From contig DAOUHR010000155.1 of the NCBI GenBank assembly GCA_034428635.1, positions 1-24,300 on the forward strand: 24,300 nucleotides of DNA. Direction: 5' to 3'. Position 1 is the first letter of the stretch. The number at the start of each line of letters is the position of its first letter. This DNA is from Bin22 sp034428635. GTDB taxonomy: Bacteria > Chloroflexota > Dehalococcoidia > Lucifugimonadales > UBA3495. The position numbers and the translations under genes are program-made. Positions 1-7,483 of the stretch are shown here, piece by piece. Under the pieces are notes generated by a model. The model did no database searches and was not told the origin of the DNA. It saw only the letters and a list, made by a program, of their open reading frames with translations.

Positions 1-1
1 C

Positions 2-652
2 AGCGACGGCGGCAAGACCTGGGAAAAGCGTCCGGTAGAAGTGGCTGAGACCTGCCCGGCGGTTGGAATCCCCCGGGTAACCGGAATGGCCATAGACCCC
101 GAAAACCGCCAGGATATATGGGTGGGCCTGGAAGTGGACGGTGTGCGCCGCAGCACCGATGGCGGCGACTCCTGGGAGAAGGTCAACCACGGGTCCATAC
201 CCAACCTGGACATTCACAACGTGGCCGTGGCCGCCGGGCCGCCCAAGACGGTGGTGGTGCTGGTCAACGACGACGTCTATACCAGCCCCGACGGCGACAA
301 CTGGACATCCCTGAACGTCCGCCAGAACTTCCCCTATGGCTACCCCCGGGGGGTCAAGGTACAGCCCGACGACCCGCAGACCATTTTCGTCACCGTGGGC
401 GACACCACGCCGGGCCGGGTGGGCGCCGTAATGCGCTCGAAGGACACGGGCAAGACCTGGGAGCAGCTTCCCCTGCCGGTGGACCCCAACACCGCAATGT
501 GGGTGGTCAACATCCAGCCCTTCGACCCCAAGGTGGTGCTGGCCGGCAGCCGGTACGGGTACATGTACCGCAGCGACGACGGCGGCGACTCCTGGGAAAA
601 GCTGTGGCGCGAGTTCAGCGAAATCTCGTCGATAACCTGGATACCCGCCTAG
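2..652 (+). CDS. Asp-box (BNR/sortilin-like) beta-propeller protein, 5' partial
   Basis: The frame is open from the left edge, so the N-terminus lies outside the window; the internal GTG at 41 is not a convincing start. About 216 residues remain. Five Asp-box motifs of the form S-x-D-x-G-x-T/S-W are visible (SDGGKTW at the edge, STDGGDSW, SPDGDNW, SKDTGKTW, SDDGGDSW), each on a separate blade of about 40-50 residues. This marks a BNR/VPS10-type propeller, the fold of sialidase-like and Ycf48-like proteins. The C-terminus (SSITWIPA) closely parallels that of the complete minus-strand protein ending at 21096, so the two are paralogs. No catalytic glycosidase residues can be assigned. In this family the fold alone does not fix a function; binding or scaffolding is as likely as hydrolysis. 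Confidence 0.85.
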   Translation, partial: SDGGKTWEKRPVEVAETCPAVGIPRVTGMAIDPENRQDIWVGLEVDGVRRSTDGGDSWEKVNHGSIPNLDIHNVAVAAGPPKTVVVLVNDDVYTSPDGDNWTSLNVRQNFPYGYPRGVKVQPDDPQTIFVTVGDTTPGRVGAVMRSKDTGKTWEQLPLPVDPNTAMWVVNIQPFDPKVVLAGSRYGYMYRSDDGGDSWEKLWREFSEISSITWIPA

Positions 653-675
653 CTTCGCCACACCCCGGTAATTCA

Positions 676-745
676 AACACGGATGGACAGGATGAACAGG
701 ATAGGGCAAGCCAGCAAAGTCCTGTGAATCCTGTCTATCTATGTT
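676..745. repeat. Interspersed inverted repeat, family A copy 1
   Basis: Two arms of about 27 nt (676-702 and 718-745) are imperfect reverse complements built on the core ACAGGATGAACAGGAT, separated by about 15 nt. A second copy with the same arms but a longer spacer lies at 9183-9284. The right arm ends about 23 nt before the ATG of the LLM oxidoreductase, and the Shine-Dalgarno-like AAAGGT follows it. It has no coding capacity and looks like a REP/MITE-like non-autonomous repeat. Confidence 0.75.
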
Positions 746-767
746 ATTTGACAAAGGTAATTGACCA

Positions 768-1808
768 ATGAAATTCGCGTTTTTCAGCCATGTCCCCTGG
801 CCCGAGGGCACCGAGCCCCAGCAGTTGATTGAGGAAATCACCGAGCAGGTGCAGTACGCCGAAGAACTGGGTTTCGTCAGCGCCTGGCTGGCCGAGCACC
901 ACTTCACCCGCTATAGCATGGTGCCGTCGTCTCTGATTCTCGCCACCCACATCGCGTCCCGCACTACTAAAATCAGGGTGGGGACGGCGGTGCTGGTGTC
1001 GCCCCTGCACAACCCCATGCGCCTGGCCGAGGACGGGGCCATGCTGGACCTGATCAGCAACGGGCGGCTGGACGTGGGCTTTGGTCGGGGTTCCGGGGGC
1101 TACGAGTACACTGGTTACGGGCTGGACCCCGCCGAGAGTTCCGGCCGGTTCCAGGACTCCGTCAAGATCATTCAGGGACTGTGGACCACCCCTGGGTTCA
1201 GCTACGAGAGCCCCTACAACAAGCTGGAGGACATTAACCTGGTGCCTCCGCCCCTGCAGCAGCCCCATCCGCCCATCTACATCGCAGCCACCCGCACCCA
1301 GGCCACCCTGGACTTTCTGATATCCACCGGCCACAACCTGTGCATTGCCGTGGTGCAGGACACCGCCCTTGCCCTGGACCTGTGCCACCGCTTTGTGGAG
1401 CAGTCGGAGGCTGCCGGCAACAACCGCCCCATGTCTGAAATTCCCTTCTTCCGTTACTTCTACGTGGCCGAAACGGAGGAAGAGGTAATTCGGGACACGG
1501 AGGACCGCATCAACTGGGTGGCGGACATCATGCAGTGGCGCCGCTTTATCCCCACGGGCAGCGAGGTCTACCGCCGGATGGATGACTGGCGGCGGGAGCG
1601 CACCGAACTGCCCGACAGCTACGAATACCTGGCCGCCAACCGGGCCATCATCGGCACCCCCGACCAGTGTGTGGCCCAGATAAGGGATCTCCAGTCCCAC
1701 GGCATAGACTACTTCGGCTGCAACTTCGACTTCGGCGGCATGGGCCGGGAAAAGGTGCTCCGTTCCATGAAGCTGTTCAGCGAGGAGGTGATGCCGAGGC
1801 TAGGGTAG
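768..1808 (+). CDS. LLM class flavin-dependent oxidoreductase (luciferase-like)
   Basis: The 346-residue protein has the usual length and layout of luciferase-like TIM-barrel monooxygenases, which use FMNH2 or F420H2 to oxidise small organic substrates. Visible marks are MKFAFFSHVP at the N-terminus, AEHHF at residues 42-46 (the EHHF type of alkanal monooxygenase-like members), and SNGRLDVGFGRGSGGYEY at about 98-115, which lines the flavin phosphate site in this fold. The C-terminal GTPDQCVAQIRDL region is also typical. The ATG at 768 has a modest AAAGGT site upstream. The gene stands 20 bp before hicA but differs from it in composition, so a shared function is unlikely. Substrate is unknown. 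It is one of three distinct LLM proteins in the window. Confidence 0.92.
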   Translation: MKFAFFSHVPWPEGTEPQQLIEEITEQVQYAEELGFVSAWLAEHHFTRYSMVPSSLILATHIASRTTKIRVGTAVLVSPLHNPMRLAEDGAMLDLISNGRLDVGFGRGSGGYEYTGYGLDPAESSGRFQDSVKIIQGLWTTPGFSYESPYNKLEDINLVPPPLQQPHPPIYIAATRTQATLDFLISTGHNLCIAVVQDTALALDLCHRFVEQSEAAGNNRPMSEIPFFRYFYVAETEEEVIRDTEDRINWVADIMQWRRFIPTGSEVYRRMDDWRRERTELPDSYEYLAANRAIIGTPDQCVAQIRDLQSHGIDYFGCNFDFGGMGREKVLRSMKLFSEEVMPRLG

Positions 1809-1827
1809 AGACTGCAAGGGCCAGATA

Positions 1828-2025
1828 ATGCCTAAGGTCAGAGATGCGATAAGACTCGTCGAAAGAGATGGCTGGTTTCACGTCCGTACCAATGGAAGCC
1901 ACAGGATATATACCCACCCCGACAAATCCGGAAGAGTAGTGATAGCCGGTAGCCCCAGCAAAGACTTGCCCATAGGTACGTGGCAAAGTATCCTGAAACA
2001 AGCTGGTCTTAACCCTAGAGGTTAG
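1828..2025 (+). CDS. hicA: HicA-family mRNA interferase toxin
   Basis: This 65-residue protein has the size of HicA, a double-stranded-RNA-binding-fold toxin that cleaves mRNA and is neutralised by HicB. The diagnostic segment is NGSHRIYTHP at residues 22-31, where His25 matches the catalytic histidine of the family, followed by a hydrophobic strand and the C-terminal helix IGTWQSILKQAGL. The ATG at 1828 follows an AAGGG site. The stop at 2023-2025 is two bases before the start of hicB, the canonical toxin-first order. Local composition is visibly AT-richer than the flanking oxidoreductase and mnmA genes, which suggests recent acquisition. Confidence 0.93.
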   Translation: MPKVRDAIRLVERDGWFHVRTNGSHRIYTHPDKSGRVVIAGSPSKDLPIGTWQSILKQAGLNPRG

Positions 2026-2027
2026 AA

Positions 2028-2234
2028 ATGCAATACAGCTATGTTATAGAAAAGTCCGACAACGGCTTCGCTGCTTATGTACCCGATCTACCGGGATGCA
2101 TAGCCGCCGGGGACACTCGAGAGGAAACGGAAGGCCTTATCCGGCAAGGAATAATATACTATTTGCAATCTCTTCAGGAACATGGAGAACCCCTTCCAGA
2201 ACCTCAGGCCTCCACCGGCTTGGTCGAGGTGTAG
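2028..2234 (+). CDS. hicB: HicB-family antitoxin
   Basis: This 68-residue protein is directly downstream of hicA, and its GAGGTTAG ribosome binding site overlaps the end of that gene. It carries the partial RNase H-like HicB fold: a first strand MQYSYVIEKSDNGFAAYVPD, the signature LPGCIAAGDTREE at residues 21-33, then a helix. It is at the short end of the family. No C-terminal DNA-binding domain (ribbon-helix-helix or HTH) can be seen, so autoregulation through this subunit alone is doubtful. Its expected role is to bind HicA and block its active site. The assignment is firm because of the pair structure. Confidence 0.92.
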   Translation: MQYSYVIEKSDNGFAAYVPDLPGCIAAGDTREETEGLIRQGIIYYLQSLQEHGEPLPEPQASTGLVEV

Positions 2235-2388
2235 CCCCTTTACTTCCGTGGCACAACCGTGCGAAAGTCTTGCGACAGTTTTTGGTAGTTCCCTTCGCCA
2301 GCAGAGATGTCCAGCTTCAGCCTTGGTCAAGCAGCAATCCTGAGAGCTTTTACCCACTGACACCCCGTCCTTGTCCCCAATATTCCCG

Positions 2389-2394
2389 TATGCT
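2389..2394 (+). promoter_or_regulatory. Possible -10 element for near-leaderless mnmA
   Basis: TATGCT at 2389-2394 lies 14 nt before the mnmA ATG at 2409. The stretch 2395-2408 has no purine-rich ribosome binding site. If this is the -10, the transcript would start about 2401 and carry a leader of only about 8 nt. A TTGTCC at 2371 is spaced too closely (12 nt) to be a standard -35, so this is tentative. Confidence 0.3.
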
Positions 2395-2408
2395 ACGCTA
2401 ACCCAACT

Positions 2409-3482
2409 ATGTTAAGTACGAAAGACAACCGAGTGGTCGTTGCCATGAGCGGCGGCGTGGACTCGTCGGTGGCGGCCTTGCTGCTGCAGCGGCAGGGTTA
2501 CGACGTGGTCGGCGTCACCATGAAGCTTTACAGCCTGGACCAGGCCGACCTGCCCGACTACTACCGGGGCTGCTGCACCGTGGACGACGTGGAGGACGCC
2601 CGCATCGTCTGCAACCGGTTGGGCATACCCCATTATGTCCTTAACGTGCAGCGGGAATTTCAGGACCACGTCATCGACTACTTCTGCTCCGAGTACCAGC
2701 AGGGCCGCACGCCCCATCCCTGCATCGCCTGCAACGACAAGATCAAGTTCAACTTCCTGTCGACCCGCGCTTCCATCCTGGACGCGAAGTACGTCGCCAC
2801 CGGCCATTACGCCCGCATCGAAGACGGCCCCGTCGGCTTTTCCCTGAAGAAGGGCCTTGATGCCGCCAAGGACCAGTCCTACGTCCTTTTCGGCATGGGG
2901 CAGGACGAACTGGGCCGCACCCTGATGCCCGTTGGCGGCTATTCCAAGGAGGCCATCCGGCAACTGGCCCTGGAGGCCGACTTCCCCAACGCCAAAAAGC
3001 CCGACAGCCAGGACATCTGCTTCATCCCCTTCGGAGATTACAAGGCATTCCTGGAGGAGCGGATTACGACCACCGGCGGGGACATCGTCGACCAGGACGG
3101 CAACGTGCTGGCCCAGCACAAGGGCATAGAATTCTTCACCGTGGGCCAGCGGCGGGGACTGGGCATTACCGGAGCCGAACCCCGGTACGTGTTGCGGGTC
3201 GAGCCAGAAACCAACCGTGTGGTGGTGGGGCCGGAGCAGGCCTTGTACCGCGACAATCTCAGCGTTTCCCGCGTGAATTACGTGGCCGGAAGCCCCCCGG
3301 CTGAATCCACTCCCGTAAAGGTGAAAATCCGCTACAAGTTCGAGGCGGCGCAGGCGGTGCTGCTCCCCCGACCCGAAGGGGCCGTCGTTAGTTTTGAAAA
3401 GCCCCAGCGGGCCATTACCCCGGGGCAGGCGGCGGTTTTCTACCAGGACGATACCGTGTTGGGGGGTGGGTTTATTGACTGA
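2409..3482 (+). CDS. mnmA: tRNA-specific 2-thiouridylase MnmA
   Basis: MnmA activates U34 of tRNA-Lys, tRNA-Glu and tRNA-Gln with ATP and inserts sulfur received from a persulfide relay. The 357-residue length is normal. The PP-loop SGGVDSS is at residues 14-20. The catalytic cysteine pair is present: Cys108 in HPCIACND, followed by KIKFNF, and Cys204 in DSQDICFIPFGDY. The C-terminal beta-barrel begins near GQRRGLGI and runs to the end. No clear Shine-Dalgarno sequence precedes the ATG at 2409. The gene leads a housekeeping cluster with rnhB (44 bp downstream) and yraN, an arrangement likely cotranscribed. Confidence 0.96.
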   Translation: MLSTKDNRVVVAMSGGVDSSVAALLLQRQGYDVVGVTMKLYSLDQADLPDYYRGCCTVDDVEDARIVCNRLGIPHYVLNVQREFQDHVIDYFCSEYQQGRTPHPCIACNDKIKFNFLSTRASILDAKYVATGHYARIEDGPVGFSLKKGLDAAKDQSYVLFGMGQDELGRTLMPVGGYSKEAIRQLALEADFPNAKKPDSQDICFIPFGDYKAFLEERITTTGGDIVDQDGNVLAQHKGIEFFTVGQRRGLGITGAEPRYVLRVEPETNRVVVGPEQALYRDNLSVSRVNYVAGSPPAESTPVKVKIRYKFEAAQAVLLPRPEGAVVSFEKPQRAITPGQAAVFYQDDTVLGGGFID

Positions 3483-3526
3483 CTCCGGCGCCGGTTGGAT
3501 GGCAGGTTCAAGGGAACAGGTCTGCC

Positions 3527-4162
3527 ATGCCTGACCTGTGCCACGAACGCCGCCTTTACCGGCAGGGTTTGAGGGTAATAGCCGGTGTGGATGAAGCGGG
3601 ACGAGGTCCGCTGGCCGGGCCGGTGGTAGCCGCCGCAGTGATGCTCCCAGAGGGACTGTCCGGCGATGAGCCGTGGCTTCAATCCTTGGACGACAGCAAA
3701 CGCCTTAGGGCCCGGCAGAGGGAAGCAGCTTTCGTTCTGATACAAGAGAATGCCCTGGCCGTGTCGGTTATGGAAGAATCCCCGGAGGAGATTGACCGGA
3801 TTGGCATCGGGCGGGCAGTTATCCGGGCCATGCTGCGGGCCGTCGAGGGCTTGACCGTTACCCCGCAGCATTTGCTGCTGGACTATGTGCCCATCAGGGA
3901 GTGCCCCTATTCTTACGAAACCCTGGTCAAGGGAGACTCCCGCAGTTATTCCATAGCTGCGGCGTCGATAATCGCCAAGGTAACCAGGGACCGCACCATG
4001 GAACTGGCAGACACTCTATACCCCGGCTACGGCTTTGCCCGACACAAAGGCTACGGCACCGCCTTGCACCGGGAGCGGCTGGTCAGCCTGGGGCCCTGTC
4101 CCCTGCACCGCCGGTCCTTTGCACCGCTGCGGCAGGCTGCGCTGGCAATGGGAGATGACTGA
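3527..4162 (+). CDS. rnhB: Ribonuclease HII
   Basis: RNase HII cuts RNA in RNA-DNA hybrids and starts removal of single ribonucleotides from DNA. The 211-residue protein shows all family marks: GVDEAGRGPLAGPVVAAAV at residues 20-38 with the metal ligands Asp22 and Glu23, Asp119 in LLLDYVP, Asp137 in KGDSRSYSIAAASIIAKV, and the C-terminal YPGYGFARHKGYGT segment. The four acidic residues of the active site are intact. The ATG at 3527 follows an AGG-type site at about 7 nt. The end of the gene overlaps or nearly touches yraN, which points to translational coupling. Confidence 0.96.
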   Translation: MPDLCHERRLYRQGLRVIAGVDEAGRGPLAGPVVAAAVMLPEGLSGDEPWLQSLDDSKRLRARQREAAFVLIQENALAVSVMEESPEEIDRIGIGRAVIRAMLRAVEGLTVTPQHLLLDYVPIRECPYSYETLVKGDSRSYSIAAASIIAKVTRDRTMELADTLYPGYGFARHKGYGTALHRERLVSLGPCPLHRRSFAPLRQAALAMGDD

Positions 4163-4163
4163 T

Positions 4164-4544
4164 ATGACTATGTCAAAGGTGAGACTGGGAAGACGGGGCG
4201 AAGAACTGGCTTCCGGTTATCTCCGGGAGGCTGGTTGCGGCATCCTGGCAGCCAACTACCGCTGCCCCTGGGGCGAAATTGACCTGGTGGCCCGGGACGG
4301 AGATGAACTGGCCTTTGTGGAAGTCCGCACCCGCCGCACCGCCACCTTTGGCTCACCCCGCGAATCGATAACCCGCCGGAAGGCCGACCACCTGGTGGCC
4401 GCCGCCCAGCACTACCTGCAAAACCATGCCCACGAAAACGACAGCGAGGATATTCCTTGGCGCATAGACCTGGTCAGTATCCGTTTACTTGACGGTTCAC
4501 GCTCCCCCCAAATCGACCACATCAAGTACGCCGTCCAGGGCTGA
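4164..4544 (+). CDS. yraN: YraN/UPF0102 family nuclease-like protein
   Basis: From the ATG at 4164 the product is 126 residues, the usual size of the UPF0102 family, which has a restriction-endonuclease-like fold and commonly sits next to rnhB. Key segments are LGRRGEELASGYLREAG near the N-terminus and the core GEIDLVARDGDELAFVEVRTR, which contains the E-x-D and E-V-K/R type acidic pattern of the fold. Starts are possible at 4155, 4164 and 4170. The GGGAG at 4150-4154 is well spaced only for 4164, so that was chosen; an in-frame extension back to 4035 lies entirely inside rnhB and is rejected. Cellular role is unproven in most bacteria; DNA processing is the usual suggestion. Confidence 0.9.
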   Translation: MTMSKVRLGRRGEELASGYLREAGCGILAANYRCPWGEIDLVARDGDELAFVEVRTRRTATFGSPRESITRRKADHLVAAAQHYLQNHAHENDSEDIPWRIDLVSIRLLDGSRSPQIDHIKYAVQG

Positions 4545-4590
4545 CGGCAAGGCTACCCCGAATCAGGGCGGCCACCCCAAGCCGCATTTG

Positions 4591-4612
4591 CCAGCCGGCC
4601 GCGGCCGGCTGG
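4591..4612. repeat. Perfect 22-bp palindrome between yraN and LLM gene
   Basis: Positions 4591-4600 and 4603-4612 are exact reverse complements (CCAGCCGGCC and GGCCGGCTGG) around a central GC, so the whole 22 bp is self-complementary. There is no T-tract on either side, so an intrinsic terminator is unlikely. It could be a cruciform or a protein-binding site, or a transcript-end hairpin that acts without a T-run. It is 29 bp before the next ATG. Confidence 0.6.
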
Positions 4613-4640
4613 TAGGGTTCCGCCACAAGGGTGCAGTAAT

Positions 4641-5750
4641 ATGAAGGCTTCCTACTTCGGTTGCATGGGTTACCTGGAACGCGAAAACTTCCCTGCCGGC
4701 TGGCCGGTCCCACCGGCCTTTTACGACCCCGATGTGGCCATGCAGTCCTACCGTGACGGCATGGCCGAATGCCGCCTTGCCGAGGAGGTGGGGTTCGACT
4801 GGGTCAGCCTGTCGGAGCACCACTATTCGGGCAACCGCACCACGCCCAACCCGGCCGTTATGGCTGCGGCGGTGGCCCAGCAGTGCCAGCGGGTAAGGAT
4901 TGCTCTCCTGGGCCAGCTTCTGCCCATCCTGAACCCGGTGCGGGCTGCCGAGGAAATCGGCATGCTGGACAACCTGACCGAGGGGCGGCTGGTGGTGGCC
5001 TTCATGCGCGGCACCCTGAGCGAGGATCAGGTGTACGACCTGAACCCCAACGAAGGGAGGGACAAGCTGCTGGAAGGTATGGACCTGGTGCTGCGGGCCC
5101 TGACGGAACCCCAGCCTTTCTCCTGGGAGGGCCGTTACTACAACTACCGGACGGTGTCGGTCTGGCCCAAGCCGGTGCAGCGGCCCATGCCGCCAGCCAT
5201 CGTAGCCACCCGCAGCGAAGATACCATCAAGTACGCCGCCGACAACCACCTGGGCCTGGGCATCGCCTACGCCAGCGTTGACGCCGCCGTGGAACTGGTT
5301 GAGAAGTACCGTGGCTGGTGCGAGGATGCCGGCTGGCAGCCCGCCCCGGACGACATTGTCTATCGCGGTGGCATCTGCCTGGCGGAAACCGATTCCGAAG
5401 CCGAGGACTTCCTGAATAGCCTGCACGCCCGGGGCGCAGAACGTGGACTGTCCATAAGTTCGTCCCTGGCCCGGGCGGTGCTGGCCGCCCGCAGCGGGGC
5501 CAGGTACGACTCGCGGGCCAACAGCGAACCGCCGGCGTCGGCAGCCCGTCCGCCCCGGGCCCAGCTCAACTTTGTGGGCGGACCCGAAACGGTAGCCGGC
5601 CAAATCGAGGAACTGCACCACCGCTGCGGCGTGGGCGTGGTCGACCTGGCCTTCCAGCAGCCCGGCATGTCCCACGAAGGCGTGATGGAACAGGTGGAAC
5701 TCTTCGGCCGCCGCGTACTACCCCGAATGAAGGAACTGGTCCACGATTAG
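4641..5750 (+). CDS. LLM class flavin-dependent oxidoreductase (luciferase-like)
   Basis: This 369-residue protein is a second luciferase-like TIM-barrel oxidoreductase, distinct in sequence from the one ending at 1808. SEHHY at residues 58-62 matches the EHH motif, and TEGRLVVAFMRGT at about 113-125 is the flavin-site strand. An insert at about residues 275-300 (RSGARYDSRANSEPPASAARPP) is rich in Ala and Pro and looks disordered; it is not usual for the family. The protein ends in a normal helix (EQVELFGRRVLPRMKE). The ATG at 4641 has AAGGGTG about 9 nt upstream. No partner flavin reductase lies nearby, so electron supply must come from elsewhere. Substrate cannot be inferred. Confidence 0.9.
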   Translation: MKASYFGCMGYLERENFPAGWPVPPAFYDPDVAMQSYRDGMAECRLAEEVGFDWVSLSEHHYSGNRTTPNPAVMAAAVAQQCQRVRIALLGQLLPILNPVRAAEEIGMLDNLTEGRLVVAFMRGTLSEDQVYDLNPNEGRDKLLEGMDLVLRALTEPQPFSWEGRYYNYRTVSVWPKPVQRPMPPAIVATRSEDTIKYAADNHLGLGIAYASVDAAVELVEKYRGWCEDAGWQPAPDDIVYRGGICLAETDSEAEDFLNSLHARGAERGLSISSSLARAVLAARSGARYDSRANSEPPASAARPPRAQLNFVGGPETVAGQIEELHHRCGVGVVDLAFQQPGMSHEGVMEQVELFGRRVLPRMKELVHD

Positions 5751-5823
5751 GCGCCATTTGGCAGAATGTTATGACACCGCTGACGCCAGCGTGATGGCCC
5801 CCATTTCAGCAATTTAGTGAACA

Positions 5824-5842
5824 TTCGTGTCCATTAGTGGAC
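5824..5842. repeat. Half copy of inverted-repeat family C
   Basis: ATTCGTGTCCATTAGTGGA at 5824-5842 matches one arm of the paired repeat at 14019-14080 (ATTCGTGC...TTCGTGGAT). No opposing arm is visible nearby. It lies just before the ribosome binding site of the next gene. Confidence 0.5.
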
Positions 5843-5859
5843 AGAAAAAGAGAGGCGAG

Positions 5860-6951
5860 ATGGCAGACAAGATACGGCTGGGCATTATAGGCGCCAACAT
5901 TCACCGGGGCTGGGCTCCCCGGGCCCACCTGCCAGCGGTGGTGGCCAGCCCCGAGTTTGAATTGACCGGCGTCTGCACTACCCGCATGGAAAGCGCGGAG
6001 GAGTCGCAGCAGGCTTTCGGCGCAAAGTACGCCTTTGACGATTACCAGAAGATGCTGGAACACCCGGAAATCGACGCGGTAGTGGTCTGCCTGCGGGTGC
6101 CCAGCCACTATGAGCCCACCATGGCGGCCCTGAATTCCGGCAAGCACGTCTATACCGAGTGGCCCCTGGGCCGCACCACTGCCGAGGCCGAGGAAATGGC
6201 GGCCCTGGCCCAAGCCAAGGGAGTGCGGAACATGGTGGGACTCCAGGCCCGGGGCAACCCTGCCATGCTCTACCTGAAGGACCTGGTAGCCGACGGCTAC
6301 GTGGGCGAGGTGATGTCCTGCCACGTCAGCCGCATATCCGACGGCGGCATACGGCGTACGTCGGACCGCACCTGGCAGCGGGACGGGAACCTGGGCGCCA
6401 ACACCCTGACCATCACCAACGGCCATACCATCGACGCCCTGCGGTTCGTGGTGGGCGACTTCAGCCACGTTTCTGCCGTGGTCAGCACCCAGGTAAACCA
6501 GTGGTACGAGACCGACACCGAGCAGTACGTGGAAGTGACCGCTCCGGACAACATCCTGGTTAGCGGCAGGCTGCAGACGGGCGGAGTGGCATCGGCGCAC
6601 GTGGCCAGCAACCCCTGGGCCGGCAGCGGCTACCGCATGGAGATCTACGGCAGCGAAGGAACCCTGATCGCATCTTCCGACGAGTCGCCCAACCACGTCG
6701 GCACCCGGGTGCAGGGCGTTCGGGGCGGCAACCAACTGGAAGATCTGCCAGTACCGGCCAGCTACACCTGGGTGCTGGAAAGCATGCCCGTGGGCGCGCC
6801 CTACAACGTGGGCCAGATGTACTATCAGTTCGGCGAAAGCATCCGGCAGGGCGCAGGCGGCCAGCCCGACTTTGCCGAAGCGGTCCGCCTGCACAAATTT
6901 ATCGACTGCATCCAGGAAGCGTCGGACACGGGCAGGGAGGTAGTAGTTTAG
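5860..6951 (+). CDS. Gfo/Idh/MocA-family oxidoreductase with EWP motif (Gal80-like)
   Basis: From the ATG at 5860, preceded by AGAGGCGAG, the product is 363 residues, normal for the family. An in-frame ATG at 5827 falls inside a repeat fragment and lacks a binding site. The N-terminal Rossmann domain is clear (IRLGIIGANIHRGWAP at residues 5-20), followed by the family strand DAVVVCLRVPSHYEPTMAALNSGKHVYTE. The usual catalytic motif E-K-P is here E100-W101-P102, with tryptophan codon TGG at 6160-6162. Loss of that lysine is known from the yeast transcription regulator Gal80, which binds dinucleotide but is not an enzyme. The C-terminal alpha/beta domain (YRMEIYGSEGTLIASS) is present. Either a ligand sensor or an enzyme using a different residue is possible. 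Confidence 0.88.
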   Translation: MADKIRLGIIGANIHRGWAPRAHLPAVVASPEFELTGVCTTRMESAEESQQAFGAKYAFDDYQKMLEHPEIDAVVVCLRVPSHYEPTMAALNSGKHVYTEWPLGRTTAEAEEMAALAQAKGVRNMVGLQARGNPAMLYLKDLVADGYVGEVMSCHVSRISDGGIRRTSDRTWQRDGNLGANTLTITNGHTIDALRFVVGDFSHVSAVVSTQVNQWYETDTEQYVEVTAPDNILVSGRLQTGGVASAHVASNPWAGSGYRMEIYGSEGTLIASSDESPNHVGTRVQGVRGGNQLEDLPVPASYTWVLESMPVGAPYNVGQMYYQFGESIRQGAGGQPDFAEAVRLHKFIDCIQEASDTGREVVV

Positions 6952-6970
6952 ACTCTGTCGCCCGCCAGTC

Positions 6971-7483
6971 CTACCACTCGAAGCCCAGGTTGGCGTAACG
7001 GACGAAGACGGTGCCGAAGGGCGCTCCCAGGGGACCATTGATCGCCAGGACGGCTATGATGTGCTGGTCGCCGGGCTGGACACTCTGGGACACCAGCGTC
7101 CGCTGGGGCGTGTTGAATCCCTGGACAGTACCCCGGTCACGATTGCACTCCCCGTCAATCCATATTTCCCCGTAGTCGTCCACGCAGGTCTCAAACTGCA
7201 CCCGCATACCGGCAGTGGGATGGCCATCCACCGTTTCGGGAATCGTAATCTTTGTCCGGTACCAGGCGAAGGTAAATCCTTTCGACTGGCGCTGGGGCAG
7301 GTCGGTAATGACCTCCCAATCCGAGTCGTCATAGTCCGCCAGGCGGGCCGGGCTTGGCTCACCCGTCTCAAATACCAGTCCACCGTTCTCCTCTCCGGGC
7401 ACGTAGCCAACGGCGACCCGCCATGTCGCGCCGGTGGCGGCCCTTCCAGACTCTTCACCAAGGTTGACAGTTACTCGCGGCAT
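6971..7483 (-). CDS. Stand-alone jelly-roll protein resembling GH2 sugar-binding domain
   Basis: The 170-residue product has a strong ribosome binding site (AGAGGAGGG, 6 nt before the ATG at 7483). It resembles the N-terminal galactose-binding-like jelly roll of family 2 glycosidases: ARLADYDDSDWEVITDLPQ, then TFAWYRTKITIPE, then a FETCVDDYGEIWIDGE strand, and the final QPGDQHIIAVLAINGP. In typical enzymes this domain is followed by immunoglobulin-like and TIM-barrel catalytic domains, which are absent here. No signal peptide is evident. It may be a carbohydrate-binding accessory protein, or a remnant. The facing plus-strand gene ends 19 bp away, so the two are convergent. Confidence 0.75.
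   Translation of the reverse strand: MPRVTVNLGEESGRAATGATWRVAVGYVPGEENGGLVFETGEPSPARLADYDDSDWEVITDLPQRQSKGFTFAWYRTKITIPETVDGHPTAGMRVQFETCVDDYGEIWIDGECNRDRGTVQGFNTPQRTLVSQSVQPGDQHIIAVLAINGPLGAPFGTVFVRYANLGFEW

Noticed and set aside
744..1700. 318-residue open frame antisense to the first LLM gene
   Set aside because: It is a low-complexity shadow frame typical of GC-rich DNA; the opposite strand has clear luciferase-like motifs.
4563..7038. Long minus-strand open frames opposite the second LLM gene and the Gfo/Idh-like gene
   Set aside because: Their Gly/His/Val/Gln-rich translations have no domain pattern and the plus-strand genes explain the openness.
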